This document shows positions 6,433 through 13,599 of a stretch of 22,610 bases of DNA, in pieces. Source of the stretch: a virus; IMG/VR virus record IMGVR_UViG_3300046002_001556, positions 1-22,610 of that record. One strand, given 5' to 3'. Within the stretch, counting starts at the first letter, position 1. Each line of letters opens with the position of its first letter. A program made the translations under genes and the position numbers. The notes under the pieces are model-generated. The model was not told the origin of the DNA. It saw nothing but the letters and a program-made list of their open reading frames with translations, and did not search any database.

Positions 6433-6728
6433 TACAACAAACTGAGCCGCTATTCACATGCGGGGGTGGCCTTCCCGGAGATCACAACGGGACTAGGCAA
6501 ACTGAGCGCGATGCGCTGATTGCAGGCTTGATTGAGGTACTTAAAGGGCCAGCCATGCTCACAACGCAAGAGGCTACTGCGATAGCGGATGCCGCCGATG
6601 TAATTGAGGCGCAAGCCCTGCGGATTGCGGAGCTTGAAGATCGTGGCGCTGATTGGGAGGACGCGAAGATCACAACCCTCCGCGCTGAACTCGATGCGAT
6701 CAAGGCGCAGGGGGTGAGAAATGAGTAA
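6429..6728 (+). CDS. Hypothetical protein with C-terminal coiled coil
   Basis: The 99-residue product starts at an ATGA overlap and closes the GC-richer cassette. Residues about 25-50 form a hydrophobic/polar helix. From about residue 50 to the end the sequence is Ala/Glu/Leu-rich with heptad-like spacing (ALRIAELEDRG, ITTLRAELDAI), typical of a short coiled coil in oligomeric phage accessory proteins. The N-terminus is Gly-rich (CGGGLPGDHNG). There is no enzymatic motif. It overlaps the next gene by 8 nt. Function unknown. Confidence 0.65.
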   Translation: MIQQTEPLFTCGGGLPGDHNGTRQTERDALIAGLIEVLKGPAMLTTQEATAIADAADVIEAQALRIAELEDRGADWEDAKITTLRAELDAIKAQGVRNE

Positions 6729-6927
6729 TAGCATTGACATGGTGATTTCCCTTCTACAACGTATTGATGTAGGAGAATATCGAAAAGCAATTGGGCAAGG
6801 TAATTTTAGCAAGCTATCACAATTGCTTGACGACATCTCCTTCCTCCAATATAAAACAATCAAGCAGGTCCCTGCTCTTCTTACGAAAGAACCTTATGGC
6901 GAAATGCATCGAAAAACTACCCCATGA
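6721..6927 (+). CDS. Hypothetical protein, 68 aa, preceding primase-helicase
   Basis: The ATG at 6721 is preceded by a GGGGGTGAG stretch that serves as ribosome-binding site, and the gene overlaps the cassette by 8 nt and the primase-helicase start by 32 nt. Base composition returns here to the AT-richer background of the replication block, so it probably belongs to the resident phage and not to the cassette. The sequence is largely helical (IDMVISLLQRID, LSQLLDDISFLQY) with a basic C-terminus. No recognisable domain. It may be a small partner of the replication genes, but only position supports this. Confidence 0.6.
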   Translation: MSNSIDMVISLLQRIDVGEYRKAIGQGNFSKLSQLLDDISFLQYKTIKQVPALLTKEPYGEMHRKTTP

Positions 6928-8548
6928 ATGTGGGAGTGGTGATGGTTTGCAAGTGTTCCTCAAGGAAGATGGAACATATAATGGACACTGCTTTGCCTGC
7001 GGCGTACACGTCCCAAACCCATACCACGACAAACCAAAAGGATATAAGCCTCAAATCTTTATTAAGAGTAAGGAACAGATTGATAAAGAAATTGCTGACA
7101 TTGACAACTATCGTTGCGTAGACCTTCCAGAGCGTAAGCTACGTAAAGATTCTCTCAACCATTTTGGTATTAAGATTGGTGTCTCTGAAATTGATGGAGA
7201 AACTCCTGTAACCCATTACTATCCCTACTATCGTGGGGATGAGTTGATTGGTTATAAGGTACGCTTGATTGAAAATAAGCAAATGTGGGCCATTGGTACA
7301 ACCAAGCTGTCTGATTTGTTTGGTTGGAAGGAAGCTGTAGCATCTGGAGGTAAGAAGCTCTTCATCACTGAGGGAGAGTTGGATGCTGTTTCTCTGTTTC
7401 AAATCTTTAAAGATCATAACAAAGGAACTATATATGCAGATTACAACCCTGCTATTGTCTCAATCCCCAATGGTGCTGGGGGTGCAGCTAAAGACATTCT
7501 TCGTTTCCTTCCAGAGATTCGTAAGACGTTTAAAGAAATCATCCTTGTCTTTGATAATGATGCTCCTGGTAAGAAAGCAGCAGAGGATGTAATTCGTGTA
7601 ATTCCTGATGCTATGGTGGCTACCTTGCCAGCTAAGGATGCTAATCAATGTCTCTTGGATGGACGTAGTAAGGCAGCTTACAATGCTTGTCAATTCAATG
7701 CACAGAAGCCTAAGAATACCCGGCTTATTTCTGGAGATGAGCTTCATGAGGCAGCAAAGGAACCCCCGAAATTTGGTGTATCGTGGCCGTGGAAGCACAT
7801 CACCGATGCCACCCGTGGGATACGTCTGGGTGAGACGATTTATATTGGAGCAGGCCAGAAGCAAGGAAAAAGTGAAGTTGTCAACACGCTTGCGGCACAC
7901 TTTATTCAGACACATGGGTGGAAAGTATTTCTTATTAAGCCCGAGGAGTCGAATAAGAAAACTTACAAACTTGTCGCGGGAAAGGTAGCTGGTAAGATAT
8001 TCCACGACCCTAACAAGCCATTTGATATGGCTGCGTATGAGGAAGCTGGAGAGAAGCTACATGGACATCTGTTCATGCTCAACCTATACCAACACGTTGG
8101 ATGGGAGAGTTTGAAAGCAGATATTCGTCAAGCTGCTGCTGAAGGTTGTCAGGCTATCATGCTTGACCCAATTACCAATTTAACTAACGGAATGGAAAGT
8201 GGAGCTGCTAATGTCAAACTTCAAGAAATTGCTCAAGAACTTGCTGCTATGGCCCTTGATCTCAATGTGGTTATTTTTATTTTTTGCCATCTTCGTAATC
8301 CTGATAATGGTCAGCCTCACGAAAGAGGCGGCGAGGTATTGTCTTCTCAGTTCGCTGGAAGTCGTGCTATGGCTCGCTCGTGCAATCTTATGCTCGGACT
8401 TGAAGGAAATCGAGATCCAAGCCTTGGACCTGAAGAACGCAATCTACGAACTCTAATCCTGTTGGAAGATCGGGAATATGGTGAGGTAGGTAGATTTAAG
8501 CTGTATTGGGACAGAGCCACCGGCCTTTTCCATGAAATTAACGATTGA
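6896..8548 (+). CDS. T7 gp4-like bifunctional DNA primase-helicase
   Basis: Start is set at ATG 6896; an upstream TTG (6791) would add 35 residues that overlap the preceding gene and precede the zinc module. The 550-residue protein has an N-terminal zinc-binding module (His10, Cys12, Cys32, Cys35 as likely ligands, with CGSGDG as in T7 gp4). A TOPRIM primase domain follows, with FITEGELDAV (Glu159) and VFDNDAPGKKAA (Asp220/Asp222). The C-terminus is a DnaB-type helicase with Walker A GAGQKQGKS (318-326), Walker B-like AIMLDPITN, a FIFCHLRNP strand and a GSRAMARS motif. It synthesises primers and unwinds the fork as a ring, working with the polymerase downstream. The metal-ligand spacing HxC in place of CxxC is slightly unusual. 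Very confident call. Confidence 0.95.
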   Translation: MAKCIEKLPHECGSGDGLQVFLKEDGTYNGHCFACGVHVPNPYHDKPKGYKPQIFIKSKEQIDKEIADIDNYRCVDLPERKLRKDSLNHFGIKIGVSEIDGETPVTHYYPYYRGDELIGYKVRLIENKQMWAIGTTKLSDLFGWKEAVASGGKKLFITEGELDAVSLFQIFKDHNKGTIYADYNPAIVSIPNGAGGAAKDILRFLPEIRKTFKEIILVFDNDAPGKKAAEDVIRVIPDAMVATLPAKDANQCLLDGRSKAAYNACQFNAQKPKNTRLISGDELHEAAKEPPKFGVSWPWKHITDATRGIRLGETIYIGAGQKQGKSEVVNTLAAHFIQTHGWKVFLIKPEESNKKTYKLVAGKVAGKIFHDPNKPFDMAAYEEAGEKLHGHLFMLNLYQHVGWESLKADIRQAAAEGCQAIMLDPITNLTNGMESGAANVKLQEIAQELAAMALDLNVVIFIFCHLRNPDNGQPHERGGEVLSSQFAGSRAMARSCNLMLGLEGNRDPSLGPEERNLRTLILLEDREYGEVGRFKLYWDRATGLFHEIND

Positions 8549-8568
8549 TTGTCGAGAAAGGCTCACTA

Positions 8569-9060
8569 ATGAGATATATTGATGTTCCAACGATTGAAGC
8601 ACACTATCGTGCAACTAAAGACAGACTGATTAAGCGTACTTCATTCCGCATTGGTGGTAATCATCATGGTGCTGAAGACATTGTACAGACAGCTTATGAA
8701 CGAGCTATTCGTTACCACAAGAGTTTTGATGGAGATTTGTTTGACAAATGGTTTAGTACAATTCTAAATAATTGTCTCCGTGAATATCAAAACACAGAGC
8801 GTGGATACGTACAACCTTGTGAAGATGAAGAGGAAACTTCTGACGATCATTCCTGCCCCCACTACCCTCACCATATAATGCGTGAAGTGTTGGAGCTAAT
8901 TGACACTAAGAGTGAAACTCAAATGGAGGTGCTAAACCTCTACTTCCGTCAAGAGTATTCTGCAATAGATATTAGCCGCATCACGAATGTTGCATACGGC
9001 ACATCTCACCAGATTATTCAACGATTTCGTAATGAATTAAAAGAATTATACAAGGAATGA
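8569..9060 (+). CDS. ECF-like RNA polymerase sigma factor
   Basis: ATG 8569 follows AAGG (8558-8561) with 7-nt spacing; an upstream TTG (8545) is rejected for lack of a ribosome-binding site. The 163-residue protein has only two sigma-70 modules. Region 2 (about residues 10-80) contains GAEDIVQTAYERAIRY and FDKWFSTILNNCLREYQ, the core-binding and -10-recognition helices. Region 4 (about 108-160) is a helix-turn-helix, with AIDISRITNVAYGTSHQIIQRFRNEL. An acidic His-rich linker (CEDEEETSDDHSC) joins them. This is the size and shape of an ECF sigma factor. phiEco32 uses such a protein (gp36) to send host RNA polymerase to later phage promoters, and the same role is likely here since no phage RNA polymerase gene is visible. 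It lies inside the replication operon. Confidence 0.85.
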   Translation: MRYIDVPTIEAHYRATKDRLIKRTSFRIGGNHHGAEDIVQTAYERAIRYHKSFDGDLFDKWFSTILNNCLREYQNTERGYVQPCEDEEETSDDHSCPHYPHHIMREVLELIDTKSETQMEVLNLYFRQEYSAIDISRITNVAYGTSHQIIQRFRNELKELYKE

Positions 9061-9061
9061 T

Positions 9062-10945
9062 ATGAAGGTAGGATTTTTTGATCTGGAAGCAAATGGTTTT
9101 CTCCAACAAGCTACTCATGTACACTGTGGGGTTGTTAAGGTTGCTAAGAGTGACGAGATTAAGAAGTTCAATCCTCAACAAGTACCAGAACTTCTCAAAT
9201 ACTTAGATACATTTGACGTATTGATTGCACACAACGGTATTGGGTATGACTTCCCTCTCCTCAAGAAGTTATATAACTGGACATTTAAAGGTAAGGTGGT
9301 TGACACACTAATCATGAGTCGATTACTCAAACCTAATCGAATACTTCCATACCATTGTTTAGATAGGAAGGTTGGGCCTCATAGCCTAGCTGCATGGGGG
9401 TATAGGGTTGGACGAGGTAAGCCAGATCATGACGATTGGGAGAACTACTCTCCTGATATGCTACATCGTTGTACTGAGGACGTAGAAATACTAGCCTTAG
9501 TATATGATGAACTAATGGTTGAAGCTAAGGGTGGAAACTGGAGGAATGCTTTCCTTCTATCGTTCGAGCTCTTCACTCAGTTGCAGCTACAAGAGATGTA
9601 TGGATGGACAGTTGATCGTCCCCATATGGAGAAGTGTATACGTCAACTCACTAAGTGGATTGAACGTATAGATAGTGTTATTGTTCCACGTCTTCCAGAT
9701 ATTCTGGAGGTTGAAGAAACTAAATTAAAAGGTGAATATAATTACGTCAAAAAACCATTCCTCAAATCGGGACAGCTTTCCGAAACTAGCCGCAGCTGGT
9801 ATGCTAACACTGGTGCTACTCCTGACACTGTTTCCATTGGTGGCTGCTTTAGCAGAATTTCTTTCCGCAAAGTAAGATTAGATTCAAACGATGAAACTAA
9901 AGAGTATTTGCTATCCCTCGGTTGGGAACCCCTTGAATGGAATACAGATGATGCAGGACAAAGAACAAGCCCTAAACTCTCTAAAGATGACCCTTTTGAA
10001 GGAATTGAAGGAAAACTTGGCGCTCTTGTTGCGAGACGTGTCCAATGTAAGCAACGCCGTGGAATTATTGAAGGACTACTCAAGCTTATTCGCCCAGATG
10101 GAAAGATTGCAAGCGTCGTTAATACTCTTGCGGTTACAGGGAGAGCGACGCATCGTAACATCGTCAACATCCCAAAAGCAGGAAGCTTCTATGGAAAGCA
10201 AATGCGACAAATGTTCACCTCTCGTGACGGGTATACTCTAGTAGGTACTGACTCAGCTGGTAATCAGTTACGACAGCTTGCGGGACGGATGAACAATCCC
10301 ATCTACACTCAGGCTCTTATTGATGGTAAGAAGGAAGATGGTTCAGACAATCACTCACTCACCGCTAAGATTGGTGAACTGGAGTCTCGTGACTTAGCTA
10401 AGAATGTTATGTATTGTCTCCTCTTTGGGGGAGGTGATGCTAAACTCGCTAAGACAGCGAAGAAACCTATTGGTAGTGGTGGCATCCTTCGTGACAAGCT
10501 TTATCGTGGACTTGATGGCCTAGGGGATTTGGTAGAGAAATTAACAAAAGAATGGAAGAACACAGCTACTCAACGATACAATCCTAAATTTGGTAAGATG
10601 GAATATGCTAATGGCACGATTACAGGGTTAGATGGACGCCCTATTACAGTGCCTTCTGAGCATCAACTCCTTGTCTATCTTCTCCAATCAGACGAAGCTA
10701 TTCAAATGAGTCGAGCATATTGTATGACGGCAGAAAGATTGGCTGCTAGGTACGTATGGGGTGTCGATTATGGAATCGTTGGTTGGATACACGATGAAAT
10801 TCAGATTGAATGTCGTGAAGACATCGCTGATGATGTAGGAAGTATTTGTAGAGACGCCATTCGAGATGCAGGAGAGTTCTATAACATATCTTGCCCCCAT
10901 GCTGGGGAATCAGCTACCGGAAGGAATTGGTATGAAACACATTAA
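9062..10945 (+). CDS. Family A DNA polymerase with 3'-5' exonuclease, T7-like
   Basis: A 627-residue replicative polymerase. Exonuclease motifs are FFDLEANG (Asp7, Glu9), IAHNGIGYDFPLL (ExoII) and the HRCTEDVEIL helix (ExoIII). The polymerase domain contains AVTGRATHRNIVNIP, motif A TDSAGNQLRQLA (Asp397), motif B RDLAKNVMYCLLFGGG (Lys447, with Tyr451 at the T7 Tyr526 position) and motif C WIHDEIQIE (His577-Asp578-Glu579). All catalytic acids are present. In motif A the usual Glu (Klenow Glu710, sugar steric gate) is Gln402. At 627 aa it is shorter than T7 gp5 (about 704), so a thioredoxin-binding loop may be reduced or absent. ATG 9062 follows AAGGA, one base after the sigma stop. Works with the primase-helicase and SSB beside it. 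Confidence 0.95.
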   Translation: MKVGFFDLEANGFLQQATHVHCGVVKVAKSDEIKKFNPQQVPELLKYLDTFDVLIAHNGIGYDFPLLKKLYNWTFKGKVVDTLIMSRLLKPNRILPYHCLDRKVGPHSLAAWGYRVGRGKPDHDDWENYSPDMLHRCTEDVEILALVYDELMVEAKGGNWRNAFLLSFELFTQLQLQEMYGWTVDRPHMEKCIRQLTKWIERIDSVIVPRLPDILEVEETKLKGEYNYVKKPFLKSGQLSETSRSWYANTGATPDTVSIGGCFSRISFRKVRLDSNDETKEYLLSLGWEPLEWNTDDAGQRTSPKLSKDDPFEGIEGKLGALVARRVQCKQRRGIIEGLLKLIRPDGKIASVVNTLAVTGRATHRNIVNIPKAGSFYGKQMRQMFTSRDGYTLVGTDSAGNQLRQLAGRMNNPIYTQALIDGKKEDGSDNHSLTAKIGELESRDLAKNVMYCLLFGGGDAKLAKTAKKPIGSGGILRDKLYRGLDGLGDLVEKLTKEWKNTATQRYNPKFGKMEYANGTITGLDGRPITVPSEHQLLVYLLQSDEAIQMSRAYCMTAERLAARYVWGVDYGIVGWIHDEIQIECREDIADDVGSICRDAIRDAGEFYNISCPHAGESATGRNWYETH

Positions 10946-10960
10946 CTATTGGAATAACAC

Positions 10961-11158
10961 ATGACTGAAGAAACTAAACAAGAAACCCCTACAACCACTA
11001 ACGTCCTCGTCAACTACTTGAATGGAGGCTTCACTGACTTCTTTGAAGCTATTGGATACCAAGTGTCACATAGTGTCATTGTAGTGTATGACAAACAAAA
11101 CACCTCACACATCATCCCCCTCTCTACAATCCAAAACGTAACAATCTCTACTAAATAA
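10961..11158 (+). CDS. Hypothetical protein, 65 aa
   Basis: A 65-residue frame between the polymerase and SSB genes, with a weak GGAA ribosome-binding site. The N-terminal 15 residues are Thr/Glu/Lys-rich and disordered. The rest alternates hydrophobic and polar residues (SHSVIVVYDKQ, HIIPLSTIQNVTI) as in a small beta-sheet protein, ending in a strand. It resembles the size and strand pattern of small SH3/LSm-like phage proteins, but that is only an impression. Function unknown. Confidence 0.65.
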   Translation: MTEETKQETPTTTNVLVNYLNGGFTDFFEAIGYQVSHSVIVVYDKQNTSHIIPLSTIQNVTISTK

Positions 11159-11170
11159 TCAAGGAATAAT

Positions 11171-11863
11171 ATGGCACTGAACGCAAAGAACGCTGGTAAT
11201 GGTAAAAAAGATCGTATTGAACAACCTCTGATTGAACCGGGTGTCTATCCTGCTCGATTGGTACAGCTGATTGACTTAGGATTGCAAGCTCAACGTCCAT
11301 ATAAAGGACAAGACAAGCCTCCTGTTCAAGAGATTATGCTGACATATGAGTTGGTAGATTGTTTCATGGTGGATGAGGCTGGTGAGGAAGTAGCTGACAA
11401 GCCTCGTTGGATTAGTGAGACATTGCCTTTCTATGGCTTGTTTGCTGATAAGGCAAAGAGTACACAGCGCTATCATGCCTTCGATCCTAAGGAAGCCTTC
11501 GATGGTGATTTTGCGCAAGCTGTAGGTCTTCCAATCAATGTCACCTTGGTGAATAACATGGTTGGTGAGAAGACATACACTAACATTGCTAATGTGGCTG
11601 CTATGCGTCCTCGTGATGCTGCTGCTTGTCCTGAGTTGGCTAATGCACCTAAGACGCTTGATCTTGATGCTCCAGACATGGAAGTGTATGGCTTGTTGCC
11701 TAAGTGGATTCAAGAGAAGATTCAAGCCAATTTGAACTTCCAAGGCAGTGCTATTGAGGCAGCTATTAAAGGCAAGCCAGCAGCTCCAGCAGCTAAAGCT
11801 GAGAAGCCTAAGCGTGAAGATCCTCCAGCCCCTAAAGCTGAAGATGACGATCTGCCTTACTAA
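11171..11863 (+). CDS. Phage single-stranded DNA-binding protein
   Basis: The 230-residue protein has a basic, Asn/Lys-rich N-terminus, an OB-like strand-rich core (about residues 20-150), a low-complexity Ala/Pro/Lys linker (KGKPAAPAAKAEKPK) and a short acidic tail ending DDDLPY. That acidic, aromatic-ended tail is the hallmark of SSB proteins (E. coli SSB ends DDDIPF; T7 gp2.5 has a comparable acidic tail with a terminal Phe) and docks replication partners. Start ATG 11171 follows AAGGA. The stop overlaps the exonuclease start (TAATG). Position directly after polymerase and before exonuclease fits the role. The core is too divergent for me to align to a named SSB family, so the call rests on tail, length and context. 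Confidence 0.8.
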   Translation: MALNAKNAGNGKKDRIEQPLIEPGVYPARLVQLIDLGLQAQRPYKGQDKPPVQEIMLTYELVDCFMVDEAGEEVADKPRWISETLPFYGLFADKAKSTQRYHAFDPKEAFDGDFAQAVGLPINVTLVNNMVGEKTYTNIANVAAMRPRDAAACPELANAPKTLDLDAPDMEVYGLLPKWIQEKIQANLNFQGSAIEAAIKGKPAAPAAKAEKPKREDPPAPKAEDDDLPY

Positions 11864-12651
11864 TGCGTCAACCCCTTATCGATAGTGACATTCTTCTTTA
11901 CGAAGTAGGATTTGCAGCTGAGACGGGGTGGCAAGGTGATGGGTATGTTCAGTTTGACTATGTAGCGGAGCTGCTAGACAATCGTATTGCAAACATCTGT
12001 GGAATTGTGGAGGCCACTGAGCCTCCCATCCTCTACCTAACAGGTAAGGGTAATTTCCGCTATGACATTGCTAAACGCACCCCTTACAAAGACCGCCCTA
12101 GTAACAAGCCTTGGCATTACAAGAACATCAAGGCATATATTAAAGGTAAATACGATCATGTCGAATCAGAAGGTATGGAAGCAGATGACCTTATGGCCCT
12201 CGAACAAACTCGAAGACCCGGAGAAACCATCATCTGCTCCCGTGATAAAGACCTCCGAGCTGTTCCCGGATGGCAGTATGGGTGGGAATTGGGAAACCAA
12301 CCTCAATTTGGTCCTACTCTCGTCGATACTATCGGGAAAGTTAGTTTATCAGGAGATAGAAAGAAAATCATCGGGTATGGTGGATTGTTCTTCTACGCCC
12401 AATGTCTCACAGGAGATACAGTAGATAGTATTCCCGGACTGGGAGGTAAGACAGGGCCTGTTAAAGCCTTTAACATCCTAGATGGTACTACCACACTAGA
12501 GGAGGCATTTAAGCGTGTCCTAGAGGCTTATAGAGGCCTTCATGGGGATCGTGCAGAGGTTGAATTGCTTGAACAAGGACGCCTCCTTCATATGACTCGT
12601 CATCTACATCCAGATGGTAGTCCTGTATTATGGAGGTTTCCTAATGGCTAA
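11863..12651 (+). CDS. 5'-3' exonuclease, FEN/T7 gp6-like
   Basis: A 262-residue member of the flap-endonuclease/5'-3' exonuclease superfamily. Visible metal ligands are IDSDILLYE (Asp7, Asp9), SEGMEADDLMA (Glu/Asp/Asp cluster), ICSRDKDLRAVPG (Asp pair) and CLTGDTVDSIPGLGG, the H3TH-type DNA-binding and metal-binding segment. A positively charged arch segment (RYDIAKRTPYKDRPSNKPWH) precedes the second cluster, as in T5 and T7 exonucleases. It removes RNA primers and degrades host DNA or resects ends for recombination. The ATG shares its A with the SSB TAA. It overlaps the HNH gene by 8 nt. Confidence 0.92.
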   Translation: MRQPLIDSDILLYEVGFAAETGWQGDGYVQFDYVAELLDNRIANICGIVEATEPPILYLTGKGNFRYDIAKRTPYKDRPSNKPWHYKNIKAYIKGKYDHVESEGMEADDLMALEQTRRPGETIICSRDKDLRAVPGWQYGWELGNQPQFGPTLVDTIGKVSLSGDRKKIIGYGGLFFYAQCLTGDTVDSIPGLGGKTGPVKAFNILDGTTTLEEAFKRVLEAYRGLHGDRAEVELLEQGRLLHMTRHLHPDGSPVLWRFPNG

Positions 12652-13048
12652 GGTTGAAAAAGAAAGGCCCTATAATAATGGATTGTGGACTGCTGCTAGA
12701 TATAACAGCTTTGTCAAAGGTGGACTCCGCTCAACGAGTCAGCGATGGCCTCCGAGATATTCGGTACTTGCTGCATCTCGTAGAGGTAAGCGGGTCAATC
12801 CTGCCAGTGGACGAATGGCAGAATTCCATGAATGTGCAAGTTGTAAAAATCTCTTCGTCTCTAAAGACGTTGAGGTCAATCACATAACACCTGTTGTACC
12901 TATCTCAGGATTTGATTCATGGGATGGTGTGATTAAGAGGTTGTTCTGTGAAGCAGATAATCTTGAAGTGTTATGTAAGCCGTGTCACCTATTAGTAAGT
13001 AAACAAGAAAATTTAGAAAGAAAAGATGAACGAACAAAAACAAACTGA
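12644..13048 (+). CDS. HNH endonuclease
   Basis: Start is ATG 12644 with a GGAGG site at 12633-12637; an earlier ATG (12614) has no ribosome-binding site. The 134-residue protein has a basic N-terminal half (many Arg/Lys, RSTSQRWPPRYS) for DNA contact. It is followed by a zinc-stabilised HNH module: CASCK, then VEVNHITPVVP (catalytic His), a GFDSWDGVIKRLFC segment, and NLEVLCKPCHLLVSK with the second Cys pair and final His. Lying directly after the exonuclease, it occupies the place where T7-type phages keep DNA-processing nucleases, so a role in junction resolution or host-DNA breakdown is plausible. A homing endonuclease is less likely because there is no interrupted gene. Confidence 0.88.
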   Translation: MAKVEKERPYNNGLWTAARYNSFVKGGLRSTSQRWPPRYSVLAASRRGKRVNPASGRMAEFHECASCKNLFVSKDVEVNHITPVVPISGFDSWDGVIKRLFCEADNLEVLCKPCHLLVSKQENLERKDERTKTN

Positions 13049-13292
13049 AGCTAAAGTGTACAAAGGGTTTGACCTATTTAACGATATTGAGGATGATGCA
13101 CTCCGTATTCGTAATCGTGCTGTAGTCTTGGCTAACATGGCTGAAGACCACACCAAAGATCGACGTATCAATGCTAAAGGTGCAAGCCTTATTATAGGCT
13201 ACTTCAATGCCATCCCTGCTCCTGAACGTAACACTGTTCGTGTAGCTTTTGCAGATAACATGAAACAGCGAGGCTTTGCCCTTGTCGCCTAA
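13026..13292 (+). CDS. Conserved hypothetical phage protein, 88 aa
   Basis: Starts at ATG 13026, 23 nt inside the HNH gene, with a purine-rich AAAGAAAAG upstream. The 88 residues include YKGFDLFNDIEDDALRIRNRAVVLANM, a long helix rich in Arg, and NAKGASLIIGYFNAIP near the C-terminus. I recall similar small proteins in many podoviruses next to replication or nucleotide genes, but no function. It has no membrane segment. It overlaps the next gene (TTG start 13282) by 11 nt. Confidence 0.75.
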   Translation: MNEQKQTEAKVYKGFDLFNDIEDDALRIRNRAVVLANMAEDHTKDRRINAKGASLIIGYFNAIPAPERNTVRVAFADNMKQRGFALVA

Positions 13293-13599
13293 TGAAGCTA
13301 TTAAATATGACCAAGCTAAACCTCCGATGGCTCTCTTGGATTCTGAATTTCTTGAAGAGGTTGCTAGCGTTCTCGGGTTTGGCGCTGCTAAGTACGCTGC
13401 TGATAACTGGCGTAACGGTATTAGTTATCGTAGGCTTATTAGTGCTGCTTATAGGCATCTTGGTGCCATCAACAAGGGAGAAGATATTGATCCTGAATCC
13501 AACCTCCCTCATACCGGACATCTTGGATGTTGTATTATGTTCCTTAGTTGGATGGCAAAACATCATCCAGAGTTGGATGACCGATGGAAGCAACAATGA
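13282..13599 (+). CDS. dATP/dGTP diphosphohydrolase-like protein (DUF5664 type)
   Basis: The 105-residue protein matches the family formerly called DUF5664, which I recall being linked to the dATP/dGTP diphosphohydrolase MazZ of cyanophage S-2L. Visible features are KYDQAKPPMALL at the N-terminus, GFGAAKYAADNWRNG, and AAYRHLGAINKGEDIDPESNLPHTGHLGCCIMFL, where the Glu, Asp and His residues are the likely metal site. It probably removes pyrophosphate from purine dNTPs, or acts as a housecleaning enzyme. There is no ATG start. TTG 13282 is preferred over TTG 13276 because GAGG at 13270-13273 is 8 nt before it. It shares an ATGA overlap with ThyX. No PurZ-like gene is seen, so it does not by itself imply 2-aminoadenine DNA. 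Confidence 0.78.
   Translation: MSPNEAIKYDQAKPPMALLDSEFLEEVASVLGFGAAKYAADNWRNGISYRRLISAAYRHLGAINKGEDIDPESNLPHTGHLGCCIMFLSWMAKHHPELDDRWKQQ

Larger units (their letters stand above)
5849..6728 (+). other. GC-richer three-gene accessory cassette
   Basis: Base composition shifts at the ATP-grasp stop codon and shifts back near 6721. For example, bases 6541-6600 contain 35 G/C of 60, while 4021-4080 contain 24 of 60. Codon choice also changes, with more GCG, GCC, CGC and GAG than in neighbours. The cassette holds three small genes linked by ATGA overlaps and preserves the operon by overlapping the host operon at both ends. No integrase, transposase or terminal repeat is visible, so exchange by phage-phage recombination is more likely than a mobile element (inference). 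Confidence 0.6.

Noticed and set aside
5946-6440. 164-codon minus-strand frame across the GC-richer cassette
   Set aside because: Higher GC lengthens spurious frames. The plus-strand genes have ATGA overlaps and ribosome-binding sites, this one does not.
6791-6895. TTG-initiated 35-residue extension of primase-helicase
   Set aside because: ATG 6896 places the zinc module at the expected N-terminus and the extension duplicates sequence coding for the preceding small gene.
7460-8005. 181-codon minus-strand frame opposite primase-helicase
   Set aside because: The opposite strand encodes TOPRIM and Walker A motifs; this frame has no start signal or recognisable domain.
12644-13048. HNH gene as a homing endonuclease or intron-borne element
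   Set aside because: No interrupted gene, intron or intein boundary is visible, and the gene is overlapped into the operon.
13282-13599. Z-genome (2-aminoadenine) biosynthesis locus
   Set aside because: Only a MazZ-like family member is seen. No PurZ or DatZ is in the window, so the claim is not supported beyond a suggestion to check.
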